Shown here one piece after another: positions 63,001 to 64,000 of a stretch of DNA of 64,000 bases. The stretch covers positions 43,530,602 through 43,594,601 of the forward strand of contig JAUJPP010000003.1 of NCBI GenBank assembly GCA_030562195.1, given 5' to 3'. Origin of the DNA: Nipponacmea schrenckii. Taxonomy: Eukaryota; Mollusca; Gastropoda; Lottiidae. How positions within the stretch are numbered: position 1 is the first letter of the stretch; each line of letters begins with the position of its first letter. The notes under the pieces are model-generated. The model worked only from the letters and a program-made list of their open reading frames with translations. It was not told where the DNA came from and made no database searches. The translations under genes and the position numbers were made by a program.

Positions 63001-63983
63001 TCTCTGTTTAAATAGATATTGTGTTTTGTAGATGCAGTTTGAAGAGAGAATTAATGATTTACAAGATCAGTTATCACAATATCAACATGCTGGTGATCAT
63101 GATAGACCTCATACCCATATTACAGCTTTACAGAAAGAATTAGATAGTACGAGAGACAGATATAAAAAACAGATAGCTGAATTACAAACAGAAGTTATCA
63201 AATTACAAACAGAGTTAAATAAATCTCAAAAAAATAATGAACATAGTAAGTAAATATTGAAAACTATTTTATTTTGGATATTGAAGCCCTATTTCAACCA
63301 ATTGATGTATTTCCTTTTCATCTAATATTTAAAATGTTGTAGGTTTATCAAGATTTACCAATTCTACTGACAGTGAATTACAACATCAAGTCTTATTATT
63401 ACAACGTGAACTAGAAAATAAAACTCATGATTTACAAGTTACACAAATATCCTTAGAGAAATTACGTAAAGAAAAACAGCTGTATCTAAAAGGTAATTGA
63501 CTTTTTTATTTTGACCTTTTTCAAAGTAACTTGGCTTTTCCAATTTTCCAGAGCTCAATTTCAGCTATTATCAGAATCAAAATCGGACTTCTTACTCTGC
63601 TACAAAGTTAGAGTACCAACATTTCTGAGTTATTTGTAACCATGTGAGGAGGCCAATAATACCCTGGATAACAGAAATAGTGGAAGTTAGATTTGAATTC
63701 TACAAAACAAAGTAATTCACTGACTAGAAAGCAAGGTAATTCACTGACTAGAAAGCAAAGCAATTTACAACAATGATTTTTCTGGTAAAGACTAAGTTTC
63801 CTTGAATTATATTCAAATAAAAAGTTAAAACAATGCTTTATTAATTGATATACAGATAGTAAGAAGGGTAAAAATAAGAAAAATGGACGTAAATCAGATG
63901 AAAATAATTTTGACGAACATCATGATAATATGAATAGTAATGTTACTGAAGTTTTAAAAGAAAATGACTACTTGAAAAATAAG
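51092..63983 (+). CDS. CEP162: Centrosomal protein of 162 kDa (CEP162), 3' end beyond window
   Basis: Coding exons: 51092-51151, 51338-51440, 53716-53819, 54052-54118, 54238-54280, 54481-54545, 54754-54872, 56450-56617, 56859-56895, 57169-57312, 57539-57697, 57966-58109, 58296-58402, 58662-58704, 58813-58983, 59295-59428, 59755-59905, 60302-60414, 60623-60864, 60990-61239, 61489-61638, 61856-62017, 62206-62289, 62674-62895, 63032-63245, 63343-63492, 63856-63983. All junctions stay in phase: 1178 codons so far (human about 1400). Matching blocks, in order: FTKEDLDTQFDAFLRD, PHWYEDDD, GIDTLDEIAHKEQFF, SLLDSMDS, EDLHQAM, IKIDG(V)IGGFD, VQSSGYGK, KELFKIKQENFVL, KLKWYTQNQELLDKSA and KRHPNSLPAMILAA, then coiled coil. 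In animals CEP162 binds axonemal microtubules at centriole distal ends and helps build the ciliary transition zone. A donor follows 63983, so more exons lie to the right. Confidence 0.92.
51670..53682 (+). mobile_element. Hairpin-ended dispersed element, copies 5 and 6 in tandem (CEP162 intron 2)
   Basis: The first unit opens at 51679 with ATACGCCCACATGGAAATG then TGGACGTAT, a near-perfect terminal hairpin, and carries five highly similar ~160-bp repeats to about 52490. A second left end (ATACACCGACATG) starts at 52494 with its own (GTCC/TCTG) tract and eight or so more divergent units. The shared right end is GTTGGCGTATGTTACCTTG followed by CCTGGCAAG at about 53644-53670. Open frames here are low-complexity and not genes. 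Confidence 0.85.
55570..56270. repeat. Two blocks of a 'GCGACCACCTT' dispersed repeat in a CEP162 intron
   Basis: The first block (about 55590-55760) has ACGACCACCTT, GGGCCCACCTTC and AAGCGACCATGACACTT. The second (about 56170-56265) has GGCCACCTTCACTCAGCGAC and GAGTGGTCTCTGAATGCAGG. Both are fragments of one repeat type; the sequence between shows nothing else. Confidence 0.5.
61096..61158 (+). repeat. CEP162: In-frame 21-bp repeat in CEP162
   Basis: Three tandem copies of a 21-nt unit encode SGNQPSV, SGNQPSV and SGNQPCI within exon 60990-61239, inside the coiled-coil half of the protein. The multiple of three keeps the frame. Confidence 0.85.
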
Positions 63984-64000
63984 GTAGGTAGTTGTTTTAA

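Noticed and set aside
1..64000. CRISPR arrays, bacterial operons, rRNA, complete tRNA genes, LTR retroelements
   Set aside because: The DNA is animal nuclear sequence; the tandem arrays are minisatellites or coding repeats, and none of these features could be found.

Overview
The window is AT-rich eukaryotic nuclear DNA with split genes (GT/AG introns, many small exons), broken LINEs, MITE-like elements and minisatellites. The gene set and the style of the dispersed repeats fit a lophotrochozoan animal, most likely a gastropod or other mollusc; that placement is an inference and I could not run a search.

Layout. 1-9.4 kb: a decayed, frameshifted non-LTR retrotransposon (1-3115) with a minisatellite tail (3107-3830), a repeat-rich low-complexity zone (4.2-7.0 kb), then a small two-exon gene for a protein with an RRM-like domain (8035-9425, +). 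10.05-19.46 kb (-): a 13-exon gene for a DTHD1-like protein with a long acidic N-terminus, coiled coil, ZU5-like region and two death domains. Head-to-head with it, 20424-21923 (+): a single-exon cytochrome P450 of family 4. 22-24 kb: repeat debris and a LINE 3' remnant. 24.3-26.6 kb (-): a gene whose C-terminal domain resembles that of the 8-9 kb gene. 28.4-38.97 kb (-): a complete carnitine O-palmitoyltransferase 1 (CPT1) gene whose exons join in phase to 770 residues. 43.24-48.11 kb (+): complete DNAJC8 (nine exons, 259 residues). 51.09 kb to the right edge (+): CEP162 (27 coding exons, 1178 residues, 3' end outside the window).

The genes are unrelated in function (fatty-acid import into mitochondria, spliceosome-associated J protein, centriole/cilium transition-zone protein, P450 monooxygenase, death-fold adaptor-like protein), as expected for animal gene order. 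The most notable signals are inside CPT1: a seven-copy tandem array (72-bp unit) that duplicates a 3' splice site together with the first 51 nt of an exon; a pair of mutually exclusive exons directly after the catalytic histidine exon; and a 9-nt microexon. A second theme is a dispersed element family with hairpin ends (ATACGCCCAC...GTGGGCGTAT plus CTTGCCTGGCAAG) sitting in introns and intergenic DNA at many places, in forms from about 0.3 to 2 kb that differ by internal tandem units of about 160 bp. A piggyBac-like TTAA element, two further TIR elements and two genes sharing an RRM-like domain complete the picture.

Exon coordinates were derived by hand from reading frames, splice signals and remembered family architecture; each gene was checked for phase continuity across all junctions.
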